Shown: positions 36,457 to 45,484 of the stretch, piece after piece | Position numbering within the stretch: position 1 is the first letter of the stretch | How the letters are laid out: each line of letters starts with the position of its first letter | Assembly: GCA_947178505.1 (NCBI GenBank) | Contig: CAMWYR010000006.1 | Span: 1 to 64,000, forward strand | Reading direction: 5' to 3' | DNA length: 64,000 bases | Source: an uncultured Muribaculaceae bacterium | Lineage (GTDB): Bacteria; Bacteroidota; Bacteroidia; Bacteroidales; Muribaculaceae | The notes under the pieces: generated by a model | Databases searched by the model: none | Seen by the model: the letters and a program-made list of their open reading frames with translations, nothing else | What the model was told of the DNA's origin: nothing | Program-made: the position numbers and the translations under genes

Positions 36457-36464
36457 TAAATTTG
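36457..36464 (+). promoter_or_regulatory. Promoter -7 element (TAAATTTG) of hpt-adk-porE-like
   Basis: TAAATTTG after a T-rich stretch; predicts a ~140-nt leader. Besides this and the divergent promoter at 36377, the 304-bp gap shows nothing recognisable. Confidence 0.55.
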
Positions 36465-36613
36465 CACTTGGCTCTCGTCTGATTCAACAGGGCCTCGAGC
36501 GTTGAAGCGGTGCCGGTCTTTTCTGTCACGGCTCTCATTACCCCATGTCAGGGAAACTGCAGCTGCCTCACGTTAACCTACATAAAAGTTTTGATACCTT
36601 CTAAGTTTCCGAC

Positions 36614-37168
36614 ATGTCGATGGAAAGTAAAGTCATAGTAGATGGGCTCACATTCGTGCCCTACCTGACGCGCGAACGTATTCACGAGGAAGTTGTGCGC
36701 GTCGCATCTCAGCTCCGGGATGACCTCAAGGGCAAGAAGCCCCTTTTTCTCTGTGTGCTTAACGGAGCTTTCATTTTTGCCGCCGACCTCTTTCGAGAGG
36801 TAGGCATCGATGACGCGCGCATCAACTTCGTGAGATATTCAAGCTACGAAGGTACAAACTCCTCCGGCAAGATCAAGGAGCTGATGGGCCTCACTGAGGA
36901 TATCGAAGGGGTAGATGTGGTCATCGTGGAGGATATCGTCGACACCGGCCTCACGGCATCAATGATGGTTGCCGACCTCAAGAAGCGGAATCCCAACTCC
37001 GTGCGGTTCGTGACGCTCCTCCATAAGCCCGATAATTCCAAGACCGGCTTCACACCCGACTATGTGGCTTTCACAATTCCTTCGAAATTCATTATCGGCT
37101 ATGGCCTCGATCTCGATGGTAAGGCCCGAAATCTTAAGGATATCTATATCGTAGAAGAAGATCTCTAA
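36614..37168 (+). CDS. hpt: Hypoxanthine phosphoribosyltransferase
   Basis: 184 residues. The PRPP loop is [14 protein letters not shown], with the purine-side region [20 protein letters not shown]. It salvages hypoxanthine/guanine to IMP/GMP. First gene of a run with adk (22 bp later) and the PorE-like gene; the purine pairing with adenylate kinase is biologically sensible. Confidence 0.93.
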   Translation: MSMESKVIVDGLTFVPYLTRERIHEEVVRVASQLRDDLKGKKPLFLCVLNGAFIFAADLFREVGIDDARINFVRYSSYEGTNSSGKIKELMGLTEDIEGVDVVIVEDIVDTGLTASMMVADLKKRNPNSVRFVTLLHKPDNSKTGFTPDYVAFTIPSKFIIGYGLDLDGKARNLKDIYIVEEDL

Positions 37169-37190
37169 TTTTCATCTCAATAACACGTCA

Positions 37191-37778
37191 ATGCTGAATA
37201 TCGTATTGTTTGGCGCTCCCGGCTCAGGTAAGGGCACCCAGAGCGCGAAGATCATCGACCGTTTCGGTCTGCATCATATTTCTACAGGTGAAGTGCTCCG
37301 CGATCATATCCGCCGCGGTACGGAACTCGGCAAAACAGCCGATGAATATATCTCTAAAGGTCAGCTTATTCCCGATGAACTTATGATCGAAATTCTCGAT
37401 GATGTTCTCGATAAGGAAGAGGCGGCTAAAAACGGGGTTGTATTCGACGGTTTCCCCCGTACGATCCCTCAGGCTGAGGCTCTTAAGAAACTCCTCGCAA
37501 AGCGCGGCACGGAACTCCATGCTGTCGTGGGGCTTGAAGTGCCGGAAGATGAACTCGTAGAGCGTATGATCGCGCGCGGTAAGGAGACAGGACGTGCCGA
37601 CGATAATATAGATACCATCAAGAAGCGCCTTGACGTCTATCATAACCAGACCCTTCCGCTCCGCGATTTCTATATCAACGAAGATAAATATCTCGGCATC
37701 GAGGGCGCTGGAAAAGTAGATGATATCTTCAATGATATCGTAGATCAGCTTCTCCGTAAGACCGGAGGCGACAAATGA
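37191..37778 (+). CDS. adk: Adenylate kinase
   Basis: ATP + AMP to 2 ADP. 195 residues, short-LID type without the four-Cys zinc site. P-loop GAPGSGKGTQ, AMP-site STGEVLR and DGFPRT, LID region MIARGKETGRADD. Its TGA overlaps the next gene's ATG by 4 bp (37775-37778), so the PorE-like lipoprotein is translationally coupled to it. Confidence 0.96.
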   Translation: MLNIVLFGAPGSGKGTQSAKIIDRFGLHHISTGEVLRDHIRRGTELGKTADEYISKGQLIPDELMIEILDDVLDKEEAAKNGVVFDGFPRTIPQAEALKKLLAKRGTELHAVVGLEVPEDELVERMIARGKETGRADDNIDTIKKRLDVYHNQTLPLRDFYINEDKYLGIEGAGKVDDIFNDIVDQLLRKTGGDK

Positions 37779-39745
37779 GAATTTCCCTCATTATTGTGAT
37801 CCTGTCGGCACTCATGCTGGCAGGATGCCGCACGCCCAAACTTTCGGAGGCTGACGCCCAGTTTGACAGAGGGGAGTATTTCAATGCCTCTAAAACTTAT
37901 CGGGCCGTTTATAATAAGCTCAATCCGAAGCAGGACCGTGAGCTGCGTGGGCGCGTAGCATGGCAAATGGCCACGTGCTACCGCCGTCTCAATATGGCGG
38001 CGCGTGCTTCGGCCGCATACCAGAACGCGATCCGATACGATTATCCTGATTCCATGGCCTGGTACTGGCTCGGCCGCTCACTCCAGATGGAGGGTAAGTA
38101 TCAGCCGGCTATGGATGCCTATACCCGTTTCCTGGAGTTTGCTCCCGAGAATACACGCGCTCAGGAGGGCCTCCGCGGATGCCGGATGGCAGTCAGGGCA
38201 GCCTCGCTCCCTAAAACGCGCTACAAGGTTGCACAGGCCAAGATTTTCAACTCCCGCAGAGCCGATTTTTCTCCGATGTTCCTGGATAAGTCGCTCAATA
38301 CGCTCTATTTCACTTCAAGCAATGAGAAGGCTCAGGGCAACGATAAATCGGAAATCACGGGAATGAAGCGCAGTGATATTTTCTTTTCTACTAAAGATGA
38401 GAAAGGTAACTGGCAACGTCCCGAACCGGCTGAGGGTGAACTTAATACGGCCTTCGATGAAGGCGTTGTGAGTTTTTCGCCCGACGGTCAGACAATGTAT
38501 CTCACAATGGCACGCCGCTCAACCGAAGCCAATACATCGGTCGAGATTTATACCTCTCGTCGCAGCGATGCCACGTGGAGTGCGCCTCAGAAATTCGAGA
38601 TTACTGCCGACACGATTTCAGCGGTCGGACATCCGGCAGTGTCGCCCGACGGCACTTATCTCTACTTCGCTTCCGATATGCCCGGCGGCTACGGAGGCAA
38701 GGATATCTGGAGGATTAATCTGAAGGATCGTGCCGGTTCGCTTGAGAATCTCGGCGAACAGATTAATACTGAGGGCGATGAGATGTTCCCGTACGTGCGT
38801 ACGGACTCTCTCCTTTATTTCTCGAGCGACGGTCACCCCGGCTTCGGCGGCCTCGATATCTTTACAGCACGCCTTAACTCCACCGGCGACCGCTGGAGCA
38901 TCGACAACCTCGGGTTGCCGATGAATAGTCAGGGTGATGATTTCGGTATCACGTTCGGAGAGGGTGAGTCGGGCTTTTTCAGTTCCAACCGTGGCGATGC
39001 GCGTGGATACGACCATATCTTCAGTTTCATAAAGCCTGAGATTAAGGTGACGATCTCCGGGATGGTGCTCGATAAGGATGAGGAGCCTGTGGCCAATGCC
39101 ATCATCCGAATTGTCGGTGATGACGGGTCGAACCAGAAGGAAGTGGCCCGAGACGACGGATCGTTCCGCTTTAATCTGGAGCGTGGCGTCAAGTATGTGA
39201 TGCTCGCCGGAGCAAAGGGCTATCTGAATGTGAAGCAGGAATTTGAATCAGATTCCGAAGAGGAGGATGCCGATTATGCGATCGATTTTATTCTGGCGGC
39301 CATTAACAAGCCTCAGGTTGTGGAAAATATCTTCTACGACTTCGACCGGGCGACATTGCGCCCCGAATCGCGCAGTGCGCTTGATGAAATGGCGCAGATG
39401 CTCCGTGATAATCCCAACGTTACGATTGAGATGGGTTCACATACCGACCGTGTGGGTAGCGATGAGTATAACCTCGGACTTTCCGACCGCCGAGCCAAGA
39501 GCGTTGTGGATTATCTTGTAGCGGCCGGCATAGCTCCCGACCGCCTAACGTGGAAAGGTTATGGGGAGACGGTGCCTAAGACCGTTACGCCACGCATCAA
39601 TCGCGAATATCCGCAGTTTGAGGTCGGAACGGTGCTTGATTCAGCGTTTATTGACACACTTGAAGAGGCTGACCGGGAGGCTGCCGACCAGATCAACCGC
39701 CGTACCGAATTCCAGGTTACCTCGATCGATTACGACATCTGGTGA
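37775..39745 (+). CDS. PorE-like OmpA-family lipoprotein (TPR, beta-propeller, CRD, OmpA domains)
   Basis: 656 residues. The signal peptide ends in lipobox MLAGC (Cys 18). Domain order: TPR (about 22-160), WD40/PD40-type propeller repeats (about 170-415, with VSFSPDGQTMYL, AVSPDGTYLYFASD and LLYFSSDGHPGFGG), a carboxypeptidase-regulatory-like fold (about 425-510), and a C-terminal OmpA peptidoglycan-binding domain (about 525-650, FYDFDRATLRPES and GSHTDRVGSDEYN). This is the architecture of PorE of the type IX secretion system, which anchors the machinery to peptidoglycan. Similar OmpA lipoproteins occur without T9SS, so the role is inferred. Confidence 0.8.
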   Translation: MRISLIIVILSALMLAGCRTPKLSEADAQFDRGEYFNASKTYRAVYNKLNPKQDRELRGRVAWQMATCYRRLNMAARASAAYQNAIRYDYPDSMAWYWLGRSLQMEGKYQPAMDAYTRFLEFAPENTRAQEGLRGCRMAVRAASLPKTRYKVAQAKIFNSRRADFSPMFLDKSLNTLYFTSSNEKAQGNDKSEITGMKRSDIFFSTKDEKGNWQRPEPAEGELNTAFDEGVVSFSPDGQTMYLTMARRSTEANTSVEIYTSRRSDATWSAPQKFEITADTISAVGHPAVSPDGTYLYFASDMPGGYGGKDIWRINLKDRAGSLENLGEQINTEGDEMFPYVRTDSLLYFSSDGHPGFGGLDIFTARLNSTGDRWSIDNLGLPMNSQGDDFGITFGEGESGFFSSNRGDARGYDHIFSFIKPEIKVTISGMVLDKDEEPVANAIIRIVGDDGSNQKEVARDDGSFRFNLERGVKYVMLAGAKGYLNVKQEFESDSEEEDADYAIDFILAAINKPQVVENIFYDFDRATLRPESRSALDEMAQMLRDNPNVTIEMGSHTDRVGSDEYNLGLSDRRAKSVVDYLVAAGIAPDRLTWKGYGETVPKTVTPRINREYPQFEVGTVLDSAFIDTLEEADREAADQINRRTEFQVTSIDYDIW

Positions 39746-39821
39746 TAAATTCTCCGGTTCCGGAAGACTGAAGGTGATTGTGATGAAAGAACGGATAAAT
39801 GGATTTAAATATAAATATAAT

Positions 39822-39860
39822 GAAAGCCGGATATCCTCCTTGGGAATCCGGCTTTCTATT
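39822..39860 (+). terminator. Terminator after the PorE-like gene
   Basis: 11-bp stem GAAAGCCGGAT (39822-39832) with 39846-39856, followed by a short T-rich stretch. Confidence 0.7.
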
Positions 39861-39934
39861 TACTATGGATTAATAGTTTATCAGTAGTTCTTTAATGCCC
39901 AGCAGAACTTTTCATATGCCGTGCATTTTCATTT

Positions 39935-40471
39935 TTAATAATGAGTAGAGTGCTTATCAGGCTCGAAGAGCTGCTCTACGGCCTTTGCAAGCGCTGCGTC
40001 AGTGTCGGCTTCAGTGCCGTCATCCTTCACGTCAACTCCTTCAAGCACCCATGTGTGGGGCAGATAGTCGCGCACCTCAAGGCGTACCTTCTTGGCATCA
40101 TCACTGGTGGCGATCACGGGCACGACACGCTTGCCGGTCATATCATAGTCATCGAAGAAGGTGAGCACTCCGGTAGGAAGTGACTCCCACCAGTTGGGAG
40201 CAATCACTACCATACGGTCGACATATTTCATGCCGCTGTACTTACCTACGAGTTCGGGACGCGCCTTGGCATGATTCTCCTCCTTTGTGACAGCCTCAAA
40301 TTCAGCTGCATCCTCAGGATAGATTTCTGTCGGAGTGATTGCGAATGTATTATAGTCAACGCCCTTCGCTTTCAGCAGGGCCTCAAGTTTCTTGGCGAGT
40401 TTAACGCTGTTGGCGCTATCTTCCTTGCCTTTACGAACAAAATAGGCAACGAGTACTTTCTCTGTGTTCAT
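39935..40471 (-). CDS. Flavodoxin-family protein
   Basis: 178 residues from ATG 40471 (MNTEKVLVAYFVRKGKE). The fold matches flavodoxins: N-terminal strand-loop for FMN phosphate, DRMVVIAPNWWESLPTGV and FFDDYDMTGKRVVPVIAT. The phosphate loop is unusual (YFVRKGKEDS rather than T/SxTGxT), so FMN binding mode may differ. Probable electron carrier or quinone/disulphide-type reductase. Stands alone between an operon end and the divergent glycan cluster. Confidence 0.8.
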   Translation of the reverse strand: MNTEKVLVAYFVRKGKEDSANSVKLAKKLEALLKAKGVDYNTFAITPTEIYPEDAAEFEAVTKEENHAKARPELVGKYSGMKYVDRMVVIAPNWWESLPTGVLTFFDDYDMTGKRVVPVIATSDDAKKVRLEVRDYLPHTWVLEGVDVKDDGTEADTDAALAKAVEQLFEPDKHSTHY

Positions 40472-40606
40472 AATCGTGTGTTTTTTATAGTTTTCAATCA
40501 AAATCAATAATATTATCTCTCTATCCGGCTGCTCACAGTGAGCTTCAGTAGAGGAGTACTTTCAAAAATAGAATGTTTCAGAGGGCCATATTGTTCATAT
40601 TATCGG

Positions 40607-40637
40607 TTGCGAATCTTATGCTTTTTGGCTAAATTTG
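40607..40637 (+). promoter_or_regulatory. Promoter of the GT2-flippase-acyltransferase cluster
   Basis: TTG at 40607-40609, 20-bp spacer, TAAATTTG at 40630-40637; ~16-nt leader to ATG 40659. Confidence 0.7.
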
Positions 40638-40658
40638 CGCCATAATTAATCCGCTCTG

Positions 40659-41585
40659 ATGAAAGACAACAAGGATTCATACTCTGCGTCGGATGTGCCG
40701 ATGGTCAGCGTTGTGATGGTGGCCTATAACAGTGCTCCATATATTGCTGAGGCAATCGCGGGGGTAGTGGGGCAACGCTGTGCGTTCGGGGTGCAGTTAG
40801 TGATCAATGATGATGCCTCCACCGACTCCACCGGCAGTATTGTAGCCGAATGGGCAGCTCAATTCCCGGGTATTATCGACTACCGGCGCAACGACGAGAA
40901 TCTCGGCGTGCAGGGTAACTATCTTGCCGCGCTGGCCCGATGCCGCGGGAAGTACATAGCGATGTGCGATGCGGATGATTACTGGTGTGATCCTTCGAAG
41001 CTTCAGCGGCAGGTGGAGTACATGGAGACCCATCCTGAGTGTGCGCTGACTTATCATCGCGTCATCAATCTTTACGAGCCCTCCGGCGAGATGAGTCTCA
41101 GCAACGGGGGAGGTGCGGTAGAGACTACGGCCGAGGGCCTCGCTTCGCGGAATCCTATCACAAATCTGAGCGTTCTTTATCGCGCCTCGATGATGCAGCT
41201 CGACCGTCTCCCGGCGTGGCTGGCCGATGTGCGTCTTATAGACTACGGGCTCCACATGCTCACGGCAAGCCGCGGCACGTTGCATTACTCCCCGCGTCCG
41301 ATGGGTGTCTACCGGCATCTGCCGTCGGCTATCTGGAGCGAAGCTGAGCAGGGCCGACGCCTTGAAATGGCGCTGGCAGTACGCCGTCACCTTATCTCCC
41401 AACTTTCTGACCGTCCGGAACTAACGTCGCGCCTCCGGAAAGCCTGCGACGATATGATCGCTGCGGCCAATTCCCCTGCGGCTACCCGCAGGTCGCGACG
41501 CCCGCTCCTCACGCGGCTCAGGGCCGCCGTGTCACGGTTGCTGCCGAGGCCTCGCCCGGCAGGCTCCCGTTTTTTATCAAAATGA
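40659..41585 (+). CDS. Family 2 glycosyltransferase
   Basis: 308 residues. GT-A signature MVSVVMVAYNSAPYI, VINDDASTDST and the metal-binding AMCDADDYW; the C-terminal ~40 residues are very Arg-rich and probably bind membrane or phosphate surfaces. Transfers a sugar to a lipid-linked glycan. First gene of a three-gene cluster with a flippase (27 bp later) and a hexapeptide acyltransferase. Confidence 0.9.
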   Translation: MKDNKDSYSASDVPMVSVVMVAYNSAPYIAEAIAGVVGQRCAFGVQLVINDDASTDSTGSIVAEWAAQFPGIIDYRRNDENLGVQGNYLAALARCRGKYIAMCDADDYWCDPSKLQRQVEYMETHPECALTYHRVINLYEPSGEMSLSNGGGAVETTAEGLASRNPITNLSVLYRASMMQLDRLPAWLADVRLIDYGLHMLTASRGTLHYSPRPMGVYRHLPSAIWSEAEQGRRLEMALAVRRHLISQLSDRPELTSRLRKACDDMIAAANSPAATRRSRRPLLTRLRAAVSRLLPRPRPAGSRFLSK

Positions 41586-41612
41586 CCCGACTTCCGCATA
41601 ATTAAAGACTAA

Positions 41613-43040
41613 ATGGGACTAAAGGAACGCACAGCAAAGGGGCTTCTATGGGGTGGAATAGGTAACGGGATGATGCAGGTGCTCAACCTCGTGTTCGGCA
41701 TCTTCCTGTCGCGCCTGCTCACGCCTGCCGACTATGGTGTAGTGGGAGCGCTTACGATTTTCTCCGCCATAGCCGGAATTTTCTCGGAGAGCGGATTTAT
41801 CCTTGCCATCGTGAATAAAAAGCAGGTCGACGACGCTGATTATAATGCTGTGTTCTGGTTCAATGTGGTGATGAGCCTTGCAATATATGCCGGCTTATGG
41901 TTCGGAGCCCCGCTTATCGCCCGCTTTTACGGCCAGCCGGAGATGGTTGCCCTATCCCGCTTTATTTTCATTGGATTCGTGGCATCAGCTCTTTCGGCTA
42001 CTCCCACAGCATATTTCTTCCGCAACCTCGACGTGAAGACTCGAAGTTCGGTCCAGATCGCCGCGCTTGCCCTATCGGGGGTAGGTGGTGTGATAGCGGC
42101 TTTCTCGGGCCTCGGTTACTGGTCGATAGCTATCCAGACGGTTATATATACTTTCACCAACTCCGGACTGCTCTGGTGGCGATGTCCCTGGCGTCCCTCG
42201 TTTTCGTTCAGCGGAGCTGCGCTCAGGGCTCTGTTGCCGTTCAGTATGAAGCAGTTAGTGGTGTCGCTATTCACGCAGATCAACAATAATATCTTTTCCG
42301 TGCTGCTCGGACGTTTCTACGGCATGCGCGTGACGGGCTTCTACACGCAGGGTAATAAGTGGACAGCTATGGGTTCGGGCACGCTGGTGGGGATGCTCAA
42401 TGGTGTTGGCCAGCCGGTGTTGCGTCAGACGGTTGATGATGCTGAGCGTCAGCTTCGCGTGTTTCGCCGGTTGTTGCGCTTTACATGTATCTTGACGTTC
42501 CCGGCCATGTTCGGGCTGGCGATCTGTGCGCGTGAGATTATCGTGCTTCTGATCACGGATAAATGGCTCGACTCGGTAGCCGTGATGCAGATTCTCTGCA
42601 TAGGAGCGGCGTTCCTGCCGGTGTCGACCCTCTTCGGCAATCTCTTCAACAGTGCGGGCCGTCCGGGGGTATATATGTGGAATGTCCTCACTCTCGGCAC
42701 GCTGCAGACCTTGTTGCTCTGTGTCACGTCGCAATATGGTCTCACCGTGATGCTTGCGCTCTATTCGGCGCTCAATGTAGCTTGGGCCGGAGTCTGGCTC
42801 GCCGTGACGAAACAACTGATGAAATTCAGGGTCAGGCTTATGCTGACGGATATTCTGCCGCCGCTCGTGCTGGCACTCCTGACGATGGGCGCGACTTGGC
42901 TGCTCACCGAGCCAATATCTCCACTCTGGTTGCAGTTGGTGGCAAGGATTCTTGTCGGAGGAGTGCTTTATATCCTTGCGGTCCGTCTGATTCTTCCGAT
43001 GGATTTCAAGGAGGCCCTTTCATTTCTCAGGAAAAAATAA
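41613..43040 (+). CDS. Polysaccharide flippase (Wzx/PST, MOP superfamily)
   Basis: 475 residues, about 12-14 membrane segments. N-terminus GLLWGGIGNGMMQVLNLVFG with SRLLTPADYGVVGALTIF, the classic polysaccharide-export start. Expected to flip undecaprenyl-linked repeat units. It belongs to a different subgroup from the flippase at 7.2 kb (PST- rather than O-antigen translocase-like), so the strain has at least two surface-glycan export routes. Confidence 0.9.
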   Translation: MGLKERTAKGLLWGGIGNGMMQVLNLVFGIFLSRLLTPADYGVVGALTIFSAIAGIFSESGFILAIVNKKQVDDADYNAVFWFNVVMSLAIYAGLWFGAPLIARFYGQPEMVALSRFIFIGFVASALSATPTAYFFRNLDVKTRSSVQIAALALSGVGGVIAAFSGLGYWSIAIQTVIYTFTNSGLLWWRCPWRPSFSFSGAALRALLPFSMKQLVVSLFTQINNNIFSVLLGRFYGMRVTGFYTQGNKWTAMGSGTLVGMLNGVGQPVLRQTVDDAERQLRVFRRLLRFTCILTFPAMFGLAICAREIIVLLITDKWLDSVAVMQILCIGAAFLPVSTLFGNLFNSAGRPGVYMWNVLTLGTLQTLLLCVTSQYGLTVMLALYSALNVAWAGVWLAVTKQLMKFRVRLMLTDILPPLVLALLTMGATWLLTEPISPLWLQLVARILVGGVLYILAVRLILPMDFKEALSFLRKK

Positions 43041-43107
43041 TCTTGAGGGGCTCAGGATGGCCGATGGAAAGACCTGCGGCTTAATGACACAATAAGATGG
43101 AATTATT

Positions 43108-43719
43108 ATGGATTTTGAAATTTATTCTATAGCGGGGAGGGATGTGAGGATTCCCGTGCCGCGCAGTTATGCAGATTGCCGTGAACTTATCCTGTCGGAT
43201 TATTATCGCCACAGCGGACGCAAAGCGTCGCTACTGAGTATATGGCTCGGAGGATTCACGCGCATATCGATGGGCTTCTCTTTCTGGTTTCGCCTGGCGC
43301 AGCATCGTAAGGGCTGGATTTATCCTATCGCCAAACTAATGGCTGCCCGTTATAAACGGGGCTACGGACTGCATATTTCGCCGCGTACGCGTGTGGGCTA
43401 CGGCCTCTATATTCAGCATTGCTGCGGTATAGTCATCAATTCCAACGCCGTCATCGGGAATAATGTGCATATCGGTCAGTTCCTTTCTATCGGGTCCAAT
43501 CATCCTGAGAAAGCAGCGATGATAGGCGATGGAGTTTATGTGGGTCCTTCCGTGTGTCTGGTTGACGATGTGCAGATTGGATCGGGGGCGTGTATCGGTG
43601 CGGGGGCAGTGGTGACCCGTGATGTTGCTCCGCACACGACCGTTGCCGGCGTGCCGGCAAAAAAAATTGCGGATACATCCCATCCGGAATATATCCGCAA
43701 TCCATGGCCTATGGATTAA
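43108..43719 (+). CDS. Serine acetyltransferase-like hexapeptide acyltransferase
   Basis: 203 residues. An N-terminal helical part (1-90) precedes a left-handed beta helix made of hexapeptide repeats (about 90-185: [54 protein letters not shown]). Related to CysE and to sugar O-acetyltransferases. Given the GT and flippase just upstream, O-acetylation of a surface glycan is more likely than cysteine synthesis. Confidence 0.85.
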   Translation: MDFEIYSIAGRDVRIPVPRSYADCRELILSDYYRHSGRKASLLSIWLGGFTRISMGFSFWFRLAQHRKGWIYPIAKLMAARYKRGYGLHISPRTRVGYGLYIQHCCGIVINSNAVIGNNVHIGQFLSIGSNHPEKAAMIGDGVYVGPSVCLVDDVQIGSGACIGAGAVVTRDVAPHTTVAGVPAKKIADTSHPEYIRNPWPMD

Positions 43720-43779
43720 GAAGAACCATACCCGACGCGGAAATAAACAGCGCCGGGGAGGGGCCTCTCTATAGTTTCG

Positions 43780-45213
43780 TTATTTCTTCGGGTGAATGTC
43801 GAGCTTCACGGGCTTGATCATATTCTCGGGCGCGAGGATCGTGTCGAGATCCTCTTTGTCGAGGATGTCGTGTTCAAGCACGAGATCATAGACGCTCTTG
43901 CCTGTTGCCATAGCCTCTTTTGCGATCTTGGTGGAGTTCTTATATCCTATCACGGGGTTGAGGGCCGTCACGACGCCAATGCTGTTGAGCACATAATCGC
44001 GGCATTTCTCGGCATTTGCAGTGATGCCGTCGACGCAGCGTATGCGGAGGGTATCGAAGCCGTTGCAGAGAATATCAACCGACTCAAAGTTGCATTGGGC
44101 AGTGATGGGCTCCATGGCGTTGAGCTCGAGCTGGGCGGCTTCGGAAGCCATGGTGACGCACACGTCGTTGCCGATCACCTTGTAGCATATCTGCGTCATC
44201 ACTTCCGGAATCACCGGATTCACCTTGCCGGGCATGATGGAACTTCCGGGCTGACGCGCAGGAAGGTTGATTTCTCCGAGACCGGTGCGCGGGCCGCTTG
44301 AAAGAAGGCGCAGGTCGTTGCTGATCTTGCTCACCTTGGTGGCGAGGCGCTTCATGGCCGATGAGTAGCCGACCATAGACGATGTATCGCTTGTGGCGCC
44401 AACAAGATCTTCCGTCAGAGTGATGTTCCAACCGGTGATTTCTGCCAGAGCCGCAACGCATTTCTCAGCGTAACCAGGTTCGGCGCAGATGCCGGTGCCG
44501 ATGGCGGTTGCGCCCATATTCATTACGAGGAAATCTGCTGCAGCCTCATCGAGATGCTTTATTTCATCGTGAAGGATTGAGGCGAAGCCGTTGAATGTCT
44601 GCCCGAGTGTCATCGGCACGGCATCCTGCAGCTGGGTGCGTCCCATCTTAAGGATATCCTTGAATTCTTCAGCCTTGCGGCGGAAGGATTCGATCAGCAA
44701 TTCAAGATGGTGCTTGAGACGCAGATGAGCAAGATACATGCCGATATGGATGGCTGTGGGATATGCATCGTTGGTGGATTGAGAACGGTTCACGTGGTCG
44801 TTAGGAGACACGATCTTATATTCTCCGCGCTTATGGCCGAGAAGTTCGAGGGCACGGTTGGCAATGACCTCATTTGCATTCATATTCGTTGATGTGCCGG
44901 CACCTCCCTGAATCATATCTACAGGGAAATCCTCAAGATGCTCACCGCCCATTATTTCCTTGCAGGCAGTAGCAATCGCTTCGTAGATGTCGTCGGGAAG
45001 GAGTCCCATCTCATGGTTGGCCATGGCGGCGCCGAGCTTGGTGATGGCGAGACCTTTCACAAACTCAGGATAATTCTTGAGCTTGAACTGGCTGATCTCA
45101 AAGTTTTCTACGCCGCGGAGGGTCTGAACGCCGTAGAGTGCGCTTTCTGGTACTTCGATTTCTCCTAAGAGGTCAGATTCGATTCTGACTTCTTTGTTGT
45201 TTGAGTCTTTCAT
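43780..45213 (-). CDS. aspA: Aspartate ammonia-lyase (aspartase)
   Basis: L-aspartate to fumarate + NH3. 477 residues, fumarase/aspartase superfamily: RIESDLLGEIEVPESALYG start, GGAGTSTNMNANEV, and signature GSSIMPGKVNPVIPE. Full length, cytoplasmic. It lies divergent to the Dcu-type carrier and asparaginase, forming an asparagine/aspartate-to-fumarate route that supplies fumarate respiration. No TAnnTTTG element found in the 271-bp gap to dcu. Confidence 0.95.
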   Translation of the reverse strand: MKDSNNKEVRIESDLLGEIEVPESALYGVQTLRGVENFEISQFKLKNYPEFVKGLAITKLGAAMANHEMGLLPDDIYEAIATACKEIMGGEHLEDFPVDMIQGGAGTSTNMNANEVIANRALELLGHKRGEYKIVSPNDHVNRSQSTNDAYPTAIHIGMYLAHLRLKHHLELLIESFRRKAEEFKDILKMGRTQLQDAVPMTLGQTFNGFASILHDEIKHLDEAAADFLVMNMGATAIGTGICAEPGYAEKCVAALAEITGWNITLTEDLVGATSDTSSMVGYSSAMKRLATKVSKISNDLRLLSSGPRTGLGEINLPARQPGSSIMPGKVNPVIPEVMTQICYKVIGNDVCVTMASEAAQLELNAMEPITAQCNFESVDILCNGFDTLRIRCVDGITANAEKCRDYVLNSIGVVTALNPVIGYKNSTKIAKEAMATGKSVYDLVLEHDILDKEDLDTILAPENMIKPVKLDIHPKK

Positions 45214-45484
45214 AACTTAAGTTATTTACGGCCTCTCCGGCTGTAAGTCCCGGTTCGGCCCGTGGAGTATAAAAAAGTGTGTTTTATGTTATAACATTTC
45301 ATAGGCTTATAAAGATTTAATATTTCATAATAGAATTGAAAAAAATTACTGAAAACTTCGGGAACATTACGCGACTCGATTGTTACCAATATAAAAAGAG
45401 ACTGCCGCGTTGTCGGCCTTGCTTGTCGGCGCCCTCTTTTACCTCTACCTTGGAAAACTCACTGAGCAACCAAAAATCCGCTAT

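Noticed and set aside
40607..43719. Full capsule/O-antigen locus
   Set aside because: Only three glycan genes are present (GT, flippase, acyltransferase); no polymerase, initiating transferase or nucleotide-sugar genes.
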